A stretch of DNA of 64,000 nt, taken from positions 930,001 through 994,000 of the forward strand of contig NZ_CP015579.1 in NCBI RefSeq assembly GCF_002163585.1, written 5' to 3'. Both the position numbers and the translations under genes were made by a program. Source of the stretch: Tatumella citrea (GTDB lineage Bacteria > Pseudomonadota > Gammaproteobacteria > Enterobacterales > Enterobacteriaceae). The notes under the pieces were generated by a model. That model searched no databases and was not told the DNA's origin. It saw only the letters and a list, made by a program, of their open reading frames with translations. How positions within the stretch are numbered: position 1 is the first letter of the stretch; each line of letters starts with the position of its first letter. Shown piece after piece: positions 48,280-57,431 of this stretch.

Positions 48280-48293
48280 TGAATGATTATTCC
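48280..48293. promoter_or_regulatory. ARG-box-like site upstream of the argR paralog
   Basis: TGAATGATTATTCC fits the ArgR 14-mer core at 12 of 14 positions, with suitable A/T flanks. It lies about 95-108 bp before the start of the argR paralog. No second box at 21 bp is convincing. Confidence 0.5.
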
Positions 48294-48387
48294 GTGAATA
48301 TTTATCGGGAATATTTTATCAGGAAATGGTATTTCTTATTCCGACAAAAATAATATTCCCTATGTATTCATTAATTCAGAGAACACC

Positions 48388-48867
48388 ATGACTGATACCA
48401 TCAAAAACATTAAACATTTAGACCTCGATAAGGCCTTTCAGCAACTGCTAAGAGAGGAACGATTTGGTTCACAAGCCGAGTTTGTAGAGTATCTGACTGC
48501 GAATGGCTTCGCCCATATAAACCAGTCGAAAGTATCACGTATGCTGACCAGCTATGGCGCGGTCAGAACCCGCAATGCCAGAATGGAAATGGTCTATTGT
48601 CTGCCGGCAGAGCGGGGGATACCTACCGCGAAAACCACCCTGAAAAGTTCTGTGCTGAGTGTTGAAACCAATGACTGGATGGTCGTCGCACATACGGTTC
48701 CCGGTGCGGCACCTTTGATTGCCCGCTTGCTTGATTCCTGCGGAAAATCGGATGGTATTCTGGGAACTGTAGCCGGCGATGATACTATATTTGTCGTTCC
48801 GGTAATTGGTATTAATTCTCAACAGTTACAGCAGTCAGTAATAGGGATTCTGAATTCAGATGGCTGA
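48388..48867 (+). CDS. ArgR-family arginine-responsive repressor (paralog)
   Basis: A 159-residue ArgR protein (E. coli ArgR 156 aa). The winged helix-turn-helix is intact ([44 protein letters not shown]). The C-terminal hexamer domain has [15 protein letters not shown] and [10 protein letters not shown] with the arginine-binding aspartates Asp131-Asp132. The residue equal to Gln106 of E. coli ArgR, a ligand-site residue, is proline here (Pro109), so affinity or specificity may differ. As argR normally lies next to mdh, this copy is probably a second, dedicated regulator of the adjacent arginine genes. An ARG-box-like site suggests autoregulation. Confidence 0.9.
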   Translation: MTDTIKNIKHLDLDKAFQQLLREERFGSQAEFVEYLTANGFAHINQSKVSRMLTSYGAVRTRNARMEMVYCLPAERGIPTAKTTLKSSVLSVETNDWMVVAHTVPGAAPLIARLLDSCGKSDGILGTVAGDDTIFVVPVIGINSQQLQQSVIGILNSDG

Positions 48868-48928
48868 AGAATATAACTATTCGGGTTAACTGATTATATT
48901 TTCTGTGGTCAATTTATGAAGGTGATTT

Positions 48929-50674
48929 ATGGATATTAAATCCGTCCTGGCCGAACGGGTCAGACTGGCGATGGAAGAGAGTAATATAACAACAGATAAA
49001 TCTGTTTCTGTACGTCCGTCTGGCCGACCTGAGTTCGGCGATTATCAGATAGATAGTATGATGGCTCTTGGAAAATCTCAGGGGCAAAATCCATTATTGT
49101 TAGCTGAGCAGGTGGCCGGGCAGCTGATGAATAATAAACAGAGCAGAGAAATTATTGACCGGGCTGAAGCCGTCAAGCCCGGATTTATTAATCTGTTTCT
49201 GAATGAGCAGTGGATACTGCATCAGACGGGGCTGGCATTTAAAGATGCCCGGTTGTCGGTCGCGAAGCAGCCGGCACAGCATGTGGTGGTGGATTATTCA
49301 TCACCTAATGTGGCTAAAGAGATGCATGTGGGCCATTTGCGTTCAACCATTATTGGTGATGCCAGCGTCAGGACTCTGGAGTTCCTGGGGCATAAGGTCA
49401 CACGGGTGAATCATATCGGTGACTGGGGCACCCAGTTTGGTATGTTGATTGCCTATCTGGAAAAAGCTGAGAATGACGGTGATATTTCCCTGTCTGACCT
49501 TGAAGGATTTTATCGCGCCGCCAAAAAATTGTATGACGAAGATCCTGATTTTGCACTGAGAGCCCGCAGCTATGTAGTTAAGCTGCAGCAAGGGGACGAA
49601 TATTGTCGCCGGATGTGGCATAAGCTGGTGGATATTTCGATGACGCAAAACCAGAAAAATTACGACCGGTTAGGCGTCTCGTTGTCTCCCGCCGATATTC
49701 GCGGCGAAAGTTCTTATAATGCAATGCTGCCAGAGATAGTTAATGACCTGCTGGATCGCGGTATTGCGACTGAAGAGTCTGAGACTGTCATGGTGTATCT
49801 GGATAACTATCGCAATAAACAGGGCGAGCCGATGGGGGTAATCATCCGTAAACAGGATGGCGGATATTTGTATACCACTACCGATATTGCCTGCGCCAAA
49901 TATCGTTATCAGACGCTGCATGCCGATCGGGTTCTCTATTATATTGATGCGCGGCAGCATCAGCATTTAATGATGGCCTGGGAAATCGTTCGCCGTGCCG
50001 GATATGTTCCACCATCCGTTAGCCTGGAACATCATAAATTTGGCATGATGCTGGATAAAGAGGGCAAACCGTTTAAAACCCGTGAGGGAGGAACCATTCG
50101 CCTGGCGGAACTGCTTGAAGAAGCCGTGGTTCGTGCCCATAAACTGGTCAGCGAAAAATCACCGCATTTGCCAGCAGAAGAGCTGAGTGAACTTTCGGAA
50201 GTGATTGGTATTGGAGCGGTTAAATATGCAGATCTGTCGAAAAACCGTATAACAGACTATGTATTTGACTGGGATTTAATGCTGAGTTTTGAAGGCAATA
50301 CCGCACCTTATATTCAGTATGCCTGCGCGCGGATTAGCTCGATTTTGCGTAAAGCTGAGCTGAGCCAGTCTCAGACTGACTCTCTGGTGACTGATCTGCG
50401 ATTTACTTCGGGCGCAGAGAGAAGTCTGGCGGTGAAGATTCTGCAATTTGAGGAAGCACTACAGGGTGTGGCACGGGAAGGGATGCCTAATATCATGTGT
50501 AATTATCTCTACGAACTGGCTTCCCTGTTTTCCGGGTTTTATGCGGCATCGCCTATTCTGAATCATGATCATCCGGAAGAGCGGCAAAGCCGGTTGGCAC
50601 TGGCGGCGTTAACCGGGCGGGTGTTAAAGCAGGGTATGGATACGCTGGGGCTTAAGGTGCCCGAAAGGATGTAA
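48929..50674 (+). CDS. Arginyl-tRNA synthetase (ArgS-type, probably a second copy)
   Basis: A 581-residue class I synthetase (E. coli ArgS 577 aa) that charges tRNA-Arg. Present: the N-terminal tRNA-D-loop domain, the HIGH-type motif [13 protein letters not shown] (His133-His136), [13 protein letters not shown], the KMSKS-equivalent region GKPFKTREG (about 379-387), [18 protein letters not shown], and the anticodon-binding DALR domain ending LGLKVPERM. It starts 61 bp after the argR paralog and they likely form one operon. E. coli argS is far from this locus, so a second housekeeping copy elsewhere is expected but cannot be seen. AAGG precedes ATG with good spacing. It ends with a bidirectional terminator shared with the tRNA array. 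Confidence 0.93.
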   Translation: MDIKSVLAERVRLAMEESNITTDKSVSVRPSGRPEFGDYQIDSMMALGKSQGQNPLLLAEQVAGQLMNNKQSREIIDRAEAVKPGFINLFLNEQWILHQTGLAFKDARLSVAKQPAQHVVVDYSSPNVAKEMHVGHLRSTIIGDASVRTLEFLGHKVTRVNHIGDWGTQFGMLIAYLEKAENDGDISLSDLEGFYRAAKKLYDEDPDFALRARSYVVKLQQGDEYCRRMWHKLVDISMTQNQKNYDRLGVSLSPADIRGESSYNAMLPEIVNDLLDRGIATEESETVMVYLDNYRNKQGEPMGVIIRKQDGGYLYTTTDIACAKYRYQTLHADRVLYYIDARQHQHLMMAWEIVRRAGYVPPSVSLEHHKFGMMLDKEGKPFKTREGGTIRLAELLEEAVVRAHKLVSEKSPHLPAEELSELSEVIGIGAVKYADLSKNRITDYVFDWDLMLSFEGNTAPYIQYACARISSILRKAELSQSQTDSLVTDLRFTSGAERSLAVKILQFEEALQGVAREGMPNIMCNYLYELASLFSGFYAASPILNHDHPEERQSRLALAALTGRVLKQGMDTLGLKVPERM

Positions 50675-50712
50675 ACTCTGGCAGGCCGCGGGCCTGCTAT
50701 AATTTTCTACGC

Positions 50713-50753
50713 ACGAAAAAAAAGCTTATCAAAACAGATTTGATAAGCTTTCT
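50713..50753. terminator. Bidirectional terminator, argS paralog / tRNA array
   Basis: Perfect 13-bp stem AAAGCTTATCAAA/TTTGATAAGCTTT with an ACAGA loop. On the minus strand eight T follow, ending the tRNA transcript; on the plus strand TTTCTTAT follows, ending the argS paralog. Confidence 0.85.
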
Positions 50754-50758
50754 TATAT

Positions 50759-50835
<77 letters not shown>

Positions 50836-50869
50836 TCCGTGTGACTGTCATTAGTGCTTTACATTGTAT

Positions 50870-50946
<77 letters not shown>

Positions 50947-50980
50947 TCCGTGTGACTGTCATTAGTGCTTTACATTGTAT

Positions 50981-51057
<77 letters not shown>

Positions 51058-51091
51058 TCCGCGTAACTATCTTTACTGCTTAACAATGTAT

Positions 51092-51168
<77 letters not shown>

Positions 51169-51367
51169 TCCGTGGATGCGCACTATACTCCTCATGGGAT
51201 CTGATGCAACCCATTTTTTAGAAAAACCGTAAAAAAACCGTGGTCTGCTGAATTTTCCGGCGGTTTTTGTTTTTTTATGTAAATCCCCCGGACAGGCACG
51301 GCGGATGATTTAATTATCCGGCTCCCTCTGCTATCTTCGCCTCAGACAATTCAGTAAAGGCAGCATA

Positions 51368-52468
51368 ATGAAAGGAAACTGGGCAAAATATGCAGTGACG
51401 GGGGTCATTCTGGCCATTTTAGCCGGATGTTCATCAAAACCTACCGATCGCGGTCAGCAGTATAAGGATGGCAAGCTCGATCAGCCGTTTGCATTAGTTA
51501 ACCAGCCTAATGCAAAAGGCGCACCGGTAAACGCCCGTGATTTTGCTGAGCAGGTCCGGCAAATTCAGCTCGCTTCCGGCGGGTTGTTTAACCGTAACCG
51601 TGCTACTTATCTGGCTATTGAGAACTGGCTGACATCCGGTGGCAATACCCGTCAGTTACGTCAATTTGGCGTGGATGCCTGGCAGATGGAAGGCACAGAT
51701 AATTACGGCAACGTGCAATTTACCGGGTATTACACTCCGGTCATCGAAGCCCGTTATACAAGACAGGGCGAATTTCAGTATCCTATTTACCGGATGCCGC
51801 CGCGCAAACGTGGTCATAAGTTACCCAGCCGTGCCGAAATTTATAACGGTGCGCTTGATTCACGTTACGTGATTGCCTGGAGTAATTCTTTAATCGATAA
51901 CTTTATGATGGATGTACAGGGCAGCGGTTATGTCGATTTTGGTGATGGCCGTCCACTGACATTCTTTGGTTACGGCGGGAAGAATGGCTGGGCCTATCAT
52001 AGTATTGGCAAAGAACTGATCGATCGCGGTGAAGTAAAACGCGAAGATATGTCAATGCAGGCAATCCGTGAATGGGCACAGAATCATTCTTATCAGGATG
52101 TTCGTGCATTGCTGGAGACCAATGCCTCTTTTGTATTCTTCAGGCCTGAAGAGTACACCCCTGTTCGCGGGGCCAGCGCCGTTCCTCTGGTTGCTAAAGC
52201 CTCGGTAGCTTCAGATCGTTCACTGATCCCGCCGGGCACAGTACTGTTAGCTGAAATTCCACAGTTAAATAATCAGGGCAAGTTTAACGGGACTTATCAG
52301 ATGCGGCTGATGGTAGCTCTGGATGTTGGTGGCGCTATTAAAGGACAGCATTTTGATATTTATCAGGGGATTGGGCCGGATGCCGCACATCTTGCTGGTT
52401 TTTATAATCACTATGGACGGGTTTGGGTGTTAAAATCTGCGCCCGGGTCAGGACTGCTGACCCGTTAA
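51368..52468 (+). CDS. mltA: Membrane-bound lytic murein transglycosylase A
   Basis: A 366-residue outer-membrane lipoprotein (E. coli 365 aa). The lipobox is AILAGC (Cys21). MltA cleaves the MurNAc-GlcNAc bond to form 1,6-anhydro ends. Conserved: VQFTGYYTPVIEARYTRQGEFQYPIYRMP, the YDxxxxxYAIAWxDxxIDxFxxxVQGSG-type segment (seen as RYVIAWSNSLIDNFMMDVQGSG), GYGGKNGWAYHSIGKELIDRG and the C-terminal 3D domain with VALDVGGAIKG and DIYQGIG. It lies between the tRNA array and tcdA; in E. coli amiC is on the other side of the tRNAs, absent here. Confidence 0.96.
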   Translation: MKGNWAKYAVTGVILAILAGCSSKPTDRGQQYKDGKLDQPFALVNQPNAKGAPVNARDFAEQVRQIQLASGGLFNRNRATYLAIENWLTSGGNTRQLRQFGVDAWQMEGTDNYGNVQFTGYYTPVIEARYTRQGEFQYPIYRMPPRKRGHKLPSRAEIYNGALDSRYVIAWSNSLIDNFMMDVQGSGYVDFGDGRPLTFFGYGGKNGWAYHSIGKELIDRGEVKREDMSMQAIREWAQNHSYQDVRALLETNASFVFFRPEEYTPVRGASAVPLVAKASVASDRSLIPPGTVLLAEIPQLNNQGKFNGTYQMRLMVALDVGGAIKGQHFDIYQGIGPDAAHLAGFYNHYGRVWVLKSAPGSGLLTR

Positions 52469-52509
52469 TTGTCAGGGCCTCCTGCGGGAGGCTATAAAGA
52501 GTGTGGTGG

Positions 52510-52531
52510 CCGGAGCGAAATAGCGCTCCGG
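52510..52531. terminator. Hairpin between mltA and tcdA
   Basis: Perfect 8-bp stem CCGGAGCG/CGCTCCGG with a six-base loop, 26 bp before the tcdA start. The U-tract is weak; it may be a terminator of mltA or a leader structure. Confidence 0.4.
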
Positions 52532-52556
52532 TAATGAATTAAATAGAAGAGGAACT

Positions 52557-53375
52557 ATGCCGGAAGTTACCGATAGCTGGCGCCAGCGTTTTGGCGGTAC
52601 AGGACGTCTGTATGGTCAGCAGGCGCTAAATAATTTTGCTGCGGCCCGTTTTTGTGTCGTGGGTATTGGTGGCGTAGGTTCATGGGCTGCAGAAGCACTG
52701 GCCCGTACCGGTATAGGTAGTCTGACATTAATTGATATGGATGATGTTTGTGTCACCAATACCAACCGGCAAATCCACGCTTTGCGTGGTACTGTCGGGC
52801 AATCCAAAACTGAGGTGATGGCTGAGCGCATTCGTCAGATAAACCCGGAATGTGAGGTTATCTGTGTGGATGATTTTGTCACCCCGGAAAATGTTGCTGC
52901 TCTGATAGGAACAGGCTTTGATTATGTGATTGATGCCATCGACAGTGTCAGGCCGAAAGCCGCACTGCTGGCATACTGCCGCCGGTACAAAATCCCGCTG
53001 GTTACTACAGGTGGAGCAGGTGGGCAAATCGACCCGACACAAATCTCAGTGGCCGATTTGGCAAAAACTATTCAGGATCCGCTGGCGGCTAAGTTACGTG
53101 AGCGTCTGAAGTCAGACTATTCGGTGGTAAAAAACAGTAAGGGCAAGCTGGGGATTGATTGTGTCTTTTCCACTGAAGCACTGGTTTATCCACAACCCGA
53201 CGGTACGGTATGTGCTTCACGCAGTACCGCTGAAGGGCCAAAGCGTATGGACTGTGAGTCAGGGTTTGGTTCAGCGACTATGGTGACCGCCAGCTTTGGT
53301 TTTATCGCCGCATCCCATGCCTTAAAGAAATATCTCGCACGTAAGCAACGTCAGAGTGCTACATCAGCCCTCTGA
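52557..53375 (+). CDS. tcdA: tRNA threonylcarbamoyladenosine dehydratase TcdA (CsdL)
   Basis: A 272-residue E1-like (ThiF/MoeB) enzyme that dehydrates t6A37 of tRNA to the cyclic ct6A form using ATP. The nucleotide-binding loop is VVGIGGVGSWAAEAL (about residues 34-48), followed by DMDDVCVTNTNRQIHAL and DAIDSVRPKAAL; the cysteine-containing DCVFSTE and RMDCESGFGSATMV segments match E. coli TcdA. It needs sulfur-carrier partners CsdA and CsdE, encoded convergently next door, as in E. coli. Confidence 0.96.
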   Translation: MPEVTDSWRQRFGGTGRLYGQQALNNFAAARFCVVGIGGVGSWAAEALARTGIGSLTLIDMDDVCVTNTNRQIHALRGTVGQSKTEVMAERIRQINPECEVICVDDFVTPENVAALIGTGFDYVIDAIDSVRPKAALLAYCRRYKIPLVTTGGAGGQIDPTQISVADLAKTIQDPLAAKLRERLKSDYSVVKNSKGKLGIDCVFSTEALVYPQPDGTVCASRSTAEGPKRMDCESGFGSATMVTASFGFIAASHALKKYLARKQRQSATSAL

Positions 53376-53392
53376 CGAAACTCTCCTGCCGC

Positions 53393-53842
53393 TTATAGCT
53401 CTGCCGCCCGTCTGATGGCGGCAGCCAGTGCATCCAGACCACTGCTGCGGCTGGTGCTCAATTGCTGTTTTAGCCCAAGTTTCTCAAAAATAGCCAGCGG
53501 TTCCTGATTGAGGATCTCGCTGGCTGTTTTCCCTTCGTTGATGGTCAGCAGGATAGCCAGTAAACCCTTAACAATTCGGCCTTCGCTGTCACCGTAAAAA
53601 TGCAGGCGGCCATCCGTCAGTTTCTCACAGCCCAGCCAGACACGGTTTTCGCACCCGGAGATTTCGATCTCAGGCTGTTTCAGAGCGTCCGGGAGTGGCG
53701 GAAGTTGCCGGCTCAACATAATCAATTGCCGGTAACGTTCTTCCCAGTGCTGAAACCCTGAGAATTGCTGTAGTAGCATTGCTTCCGTTATCTCTGTTCC
53801 AAACGGATGAGGCGCAATTATTTCTTTCATAACGTTACTCAC
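53393..53842 (-). CDS. csdE: Sulfur acceptor protein CsdE
   Basis: A 149-residue SufE-like protein that accepts persulfide from CsdA. The sulfur-accepting cysteine is Cys64 in [42 protein letters not shown] and [18 protein letters not shown] correspond to E. coli CsdE. It overlaps the csdA stop by eight bases, so it is translated with csdA. It probably passes sulfur toward TcdA. Confidence 0.95.
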   Translation of the reverse strand: MSNVMKEIIAPHPFGTEITEAMLLQQFSGFQHWEERYRQLIMLSRQLPPLPDALKQPEIEISGCENRVWLGCEKLTDGRLHFYGDSEGRIVKGLLAILLTINEGKTASEILNQEPLAIFEKLGLKQQLSTSRSSGLDALAAAIRRAAEL

Positions 53843-55037
53843 TTAGCATCAGAACAGCTGTGCTGACTGCATGGATCAGGGCGTCGACATCCTGCTGATT
53901 GTTATAGGGGGCAAAGGAAGCCCGCAGCGTACCACTGATATTCAGCGCGGCCATTAATGGCTGAGCACAGTGTTGTCCGGCACGCAGAGCAATATTTTGT
54001 TCAGCCAGTAATGCCACCAGATCCGCAGGGTGGATGCCATCGATAGTGAACGACAGCAGAGGCGCAGAGTGCTGACGGAAGCTACGAAATCCGGGAAGGG
54101 TGGATAGTCGGTTTTCGGCGTCATTCGCCAGCGACTGACTCCACAGCTCTGCTTCCGGCAGATTCACTGCAGCTAAAAAATCCAGAGTGGCATTAAAGCC
54201 ATAAACTCCGGCTATATTCGGGGTGCCGGCTTCAAATCCCCAGGGCGCAGTACGCGGGGTAAAGCCCTCAAAGCTGACCTCATCGATCATCTTTCCTCCT
54301 CCCATCCATGGAGTCATTTCGCTGAGCCGTTCTTCACGGGCAAACAACACCCCAAGGCCGGTCGGGCCGTACATTTTATGGCAGGAAAACAGATAAAAGT
54401 CGGCAGCCAGTTGCTGTAAATCTGGCGGTTGATGCACCACGCCTTGCGCTCCGTCTACCAGAACTTTGACTCCGGCGGCATGAGCCAGCGAAATGATCTT
54501 TTCTAAATCAGGCATCACCCCGGTGACATTAGACATCTGGCTGACCGCCAGCAAGCGTGTCCGTGATGTAAGCAGATCCGGCAACAGGTCATAACGTGGT
54601 AACCCCTGTGAAGTAACCGGCCATTTAACCACCTCTGCACCCCGTTGACGGGCGATCATCAGCCATGGCAGCAGGTTGGCATGATGTTCCATTTCGCTAA
54701 CCAGAATCTTATCTCCAGGCTGCAACTGCTGGCTAAGCCAGCTGTTGGCGACCATATTAACTGATTCGGTGGCTCCGCGGGTCCAGATGATTTGCCGTGC
54801 AGCCCCTGCGTTAAGTAAATCAGCGACCTGCTGGCGGGTATTTTCATATATTTCGGTCAGCCGTTGAGCCCGCGCATGCTGGCTACGGTGAACAGTCCCG
54901 GCAGTCTGATAAAATTCCGAGGTGGCCTCTGTCATTGCCCGCGGCTTCAGGGCTGTGGCCGCACTGTCCAGATAGATCTCCTGGCTGTTCAACGCAGGGA
55001 ACTGGCGGCGAAATTCCGCAGGGTTAAAACCATTCAT
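53835..55037 (-). CDS. csdA: Cysteine desulfurase CsdA
   Basis: A 400-residue group-II cysteine desulfurase (E. coli 401 aa). PLP enzyme that turns cysteine to alanine and enzyme-bound persulfide. Visible: [30 protein letters not shown], the PLP-lysine motif [14 protein letters not shown] and the persulfide cysteine in [12 protein letters not shown] (about residue 357). ATG 55037 gives the family N-terminus [16 protein letters not shown]; the frame continues 15 codons upstream but is not conserved. Forms an operon with csdE. Confidence 0.96.
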   Translation of the reverse strand: MNGFNPAEFRRQFPALNSQEIYLDSAATALKPRAMTEATSEFYQTAGTVHRSQHARAQRLTEIYENTRQQVADLLNAGAARQIIWTRGATESVNMVANSWLSQQLQPGDKILVSEMEHHANLLPWLMIARQRGAEVVKWPVTSQGLPRYDLLPDLLTSRTRLLAVSQMSNVTGVMPDLEKIISLAHAAGVKVLVDGAQGVVHQPPDLQQLAADFYLFSCHKMYGPTGLGVLFAREERLSEMTPWMGGGKMIDEVSFEGFTPRTAPWGFEAGTPNIAGVYGFNATLDFLAAVNLPEAELWSQSLANDAENRLSTLPGFRSFRQHSAPLLSFTIDGIHPADLVALLAEQNIALRAGQHCAQPLMAALNISGTLRASFAPYNNQQDVDALIHAVSTAVLMLSE

Positions 55038-55235
55038 AACATACTCGTGTCTGATAAATTTAAGATAAGCCTGAAAATGCACCAGTTTGCTGGCAGGTTA
55101 TCTGCTTTGTCATATGCTTTTATAAGCAGACTGTCAGCAGATAATCGCATAAGGCAGTTGTTACTGCGAAACTGACAGGCCGCGTCATTCAATGATGACT
55201 GACAGTGTAAGATACCCTTATTAAGGAGATAATAA

Positions 55236-55463
55236 ATGAAAAAGCCTATCGCAGCAGCTTTCGTTGTTTCAGCACTGATGTTTACCCTGGTGGGTTGTTC
55301 TTCAAATTATGTTCTGCACACCAATGACGGCCGTACTCTGGTTGCCCAGGGGAAACCAACGGTGGATGATGATACCGGCATGATGGTTTACAAAGACAGT
55401 AATGGCAACAAACAACAGATTAACCGCTCTGACGTCAAAGATATGACCGAAGTCGGCCAGTAA
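55236..55463 (+). CDS. ygdI: YgdI-like small lipoprotein (DUF903)
   Basis: A 75-residue lipoprotein with lipobox TLVGC (Cys21). The mature SH3-like domain SSNYVLHTNDGRTLVAQGKP and KDSNGNKQQINRSDVKDM matches E. coli YgdI. Function unknown; paralogous to ygdR in this window. AAGGAGA precedes the ATG. A terminator hairpin follows. Confidence 0.92.
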   Translation: MKKPIAAAFVVSALMFTLVGCSSNYVLHTNDGRTLVAQGKPTVDDDTGMMVYKDSNGNKQQINRSDVKDMTEVGQ

Positions 55464-55771
55464 GTTGTAACAGCCGCTGTGCCGACAGCGGCTGACTGTT
55501 TCCCTCCCGGCTACTTATGCGCCGCGGGGGGACCCGCTATCTTTGTTGACTGGTGTATGTCCTGAACTCAGCCGTTCTTCCTTCCTTGCGCTTCCTGTTT
55601 TTACGACAATGGCCTGTCTTGTTTATGCTTTTTTTGCATTAACTAAATCTATCCAAACTGACAAAATGTCATCACGCAAACGATTGGCCTGCAGCATTAG
55701 CCGGGTTAACTGCACAAGTACCGGGTGATGGTTTTATGGTAGTGATATATGCTGTCATATGAATTTTTGGC
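55464..55771. other. Gap between ygdI and gcvB
   Basis: It holds the ygdI terminator and the terminator T-run of the oppositely transcribed GcvB at the right edge. I see nothing else; a 61-codon frame here has no recognisable relatives. Confidence 0.45.
55471..55503 (+). terminator. Rho-independent terminator of ygdI
   Basis: Perfect 10-bp stem CAGCCGCTGT/ACAGCGGCTG with a GCCG loop, followed by ACTGTTTCCC. The U-tract is short. Confidence 0.6.
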
Positions 55772-55952
55772 AAAAAAAAACACCGCATATAGCGGTGCTG
55801 TAAAAAATATAAACTATGGACAGACAGGGTATATCACAGGAAATTAAGCAGGTCTGAAAAACAGACCAAATGCAAACACAACATCACCACCCAAAGCCAA
55901 AAGTCTCAGATACCCAAAGGAATAAGACACTTTCCGTTCCGGCTCAGGAAGT
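55772..55952 (-). ncRNA. gcvB: GcvB small regulatory RNA
   Basis: Read leftward the RNA starts ACTTCCTGAGCCGGAACG, exactly the E. coli GcvB 5' end. It contains the GU-rich R1 element (TGGTGATGTTGTGTTTGC), the TGGTCTG-CAGACC hairpin, CCCTGTCTGTCCATAG and a final CACCGC-GCGGTG terminator with nine T. Estimated length is 181 nt, shorter than in E. coli (about 206). Position beside gcvA and its divergent orientation agree. GcvB represses amino-acid and peptide uptake genes by R1 pairing with Hfq and is activated by GcvA at high glycine. Confidence 0.93.
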
Positions 55953-56079
55953 GGCGCAACTATAGGTATTTGCTGGAGCTTCCTCAATGGACAATTTATA
56001 ATGCTTCGGATTAATAAAACTAATACCGAAGCCTGTTACGCTTTCGGTACCCCTTAGGTCTGTGAGTCTGAAGAATGTT

Positions 56080-56994
56080 ATGTCAAAACGTCTGCCACCA
56101 CTCAATGCGCTGAAAGTTTTTGATGCCGCTGCACGGCATTTGAGTTTTACCCGTGCTGCTGAGGAGTTGTTTGTTACTCAGGCAGCAGTAAGCCACCAGA
56201 TCAAGTCACTGGAGGACTTTCTGGGGTTGAAACTTTTTCGCCGCCGTAACCGTTCATTATTGCTGACCGAAGAAGGTCAGAGCTATTCGCTGGATATCAA
56301 AGAAATTTTCGCATCGTTAAATGATGCCACCCGCAAACTACAGGCACGAAGTGCTAAAGGTGCATTAACTGTCAGTCTGCTACCCAGTTTCGCTATTCAG
56401 TGGCTGGTTCCGCGCCTTTCCAGTTTTAACCAGGATTGCCCCGGGATTGATGTCCGAATCCAGGCGGTAGACAGGGAAGAGGATAAATTGTCTGATGATG
56501 TGGATGTTGCGATATTTTATGGCCGCGGTAACTGGCCCGGCTTGCGCGTCGAAAAACTCTATGCAGAGTATCTGTTACCCGTCTGTTCTCCGGCTTTGCT
56601 GACCGGTGAGCATTCGCTTAAGAGCCCGGCGGATTTAACCAGTTTTACCCTGTTGCATGATGCATCGCGACGTGACTGGCAAACCTATACCCGTCAGTTG
56701 GGGCTGAGCGGGGTGAATGTGCAGCAGGGCCCGATTTTCAGCCATTCGTCGATGGTTTTGCAGGCAGCAATTCATGGGCAAGGGATCGCTCTGGCGAATA
56801 ATGTTATGGTGCAGAGCGAAATTGAGAGCGGGCGGTTAATCTGTCCGTTTAATGATGTTTTAGCCAGTCAGAATGCTTTTTATCTGGTTTGTCATGACAG
56901 TCAGGCAGATCTGGGTAAAATAGCCGCTTTCCGGCAATGGATTCTGGCCAGGGCTGCCAGCGAGCAGGAAAAGTTTCGTTTCCGGTATGATTAA
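56080..56994 (+). CDS. gcvA: GcvA, LysR-type regulator of the glycine cleavage system
   Basis: A 304-residue LTTR (E. coli 305 aa). The N-terminus KRLPPLNALKVFDAAARHLSF, helix-turn-helix SFTRAAEELFVTQAAVSHQIKSLE and the linker GLKLFRRRNRSLLLTEEGQSY are nearly identical to E. coli. GcvA activates gcvTHP when glycine is present, acts with GcvR, and activates gcvB. ATG 56080 fits the E. coli start; six codons upstream are also open. Divergent from gcvB, 127 bp apart, where the GcvA site should lie. Confidence 0.96.
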   Translation: MSKRLPPLNALKVFDAAARHLSFTRAAEELFVTQAAVSHQIKSLEDFLGLKLFRRRNRSLLLTEEGQSYSLDIKEIFASLNDATRKLQARSAKGALTVSLLPSFAIQWLVPRLSSFNQDCPGIDVRIQAVDREEDKLSDDVDVAIFYGRGNWPGLRVEKLYAEYLLPVCSPALLTGEHSLKSPADLTSFTLLHDASRRDWQTYTRQLGLSGVNVQQGPIFSHSSMVLQAAIHGQGIALANNVMVQSEIESGRLICPFNDVLASQNAFYLVCHDSQADLGKIAAFRQWILARAASEQEKFRFRYD

Positions 56995-57035
56995 TTCTCG
57001 CAGTAATGGCCTGAGGGCAGGATGAGGAGCAGGTG

Positions 57036-57431
57036 ATGTCCAGCCGTACCATGTTTATTTTTGTGGCTGTCAGTGGTTTTCTGCTGGTAGCTTTTGGGGC
57101 ATTTGGTGCCCATGTATTAAGTAAAACTCTGGGAAATAATGAAATGGCCTGGATTCATACCGGGTTGGAATACCAGGCGTACCATACCCTGGCGATTCTC
57201 GGTCTGGCTGCGGCGATGTTGCGCAGAGCCAATATCTGGTTTTACTGGAGTGCTGCGATGCTGGCGCTGGGAACCGTGTTGTTCAGCGGCAGCCTGTATT
57301 GTCTGGCATTGTCCCACCTGAAATTTTTAGTGTTTATTACGCCTGTCGGAGGACTCTGTTTCCTGGCGGGATGGTTTTTGATGTTGATTGGCGCTCTGCG
57401 TCTGAAACGAAGGGCGAGCAGCCATGAATAA
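57036..57431 (+). CDS. ygdD: YgdD, DUF423 inner-membrane protein
   Basis: A 131-residue protein with four hydrophobic helices ([17 protein letters not shown] at the N-terminus; [19 protein letters not shown]). The GAFGAH motif and Y-x4-H-T-L-A segment are DUF423 hallmarks. Function unknown. ATG 57036 is six bases after GAGGAG; an upstream GTG is in frame. It overlaps rlmM by eight bases, the E. coli arrangement. Confidence 0.92.
   Translation: MSSRTMFIFVAVSGFLLVAFGAFGAHVLSKTLGNNEMAWIHTGLEYQAYHTLAILGLAAAMLRRANIWFYWSAAMLALGTVLFSGSLYCLALSHLKFLVFITPVGGLCFLAGWFLMLIGALRLKRRASSHE

Larger units (their letters stand above)
48016..48387. other. Region between adiA and the argR paralog
   Basis: It contains the strong adiA terminator (48078-48119), then AT-rich DNA with an ARG-box-like site at 48280-48293, a weaker one (GAAATAATTATTCA, 48129-48142) and the promoter of the argR paralog. 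No gene is seen. Confidence 0.55.

Noticed and set aside
55543..55728. 61-codon frame between ygdI and gcvB
   Set aside because: No ribosome-binding site, no conserved features, and it lies in a region of RNA terminators.
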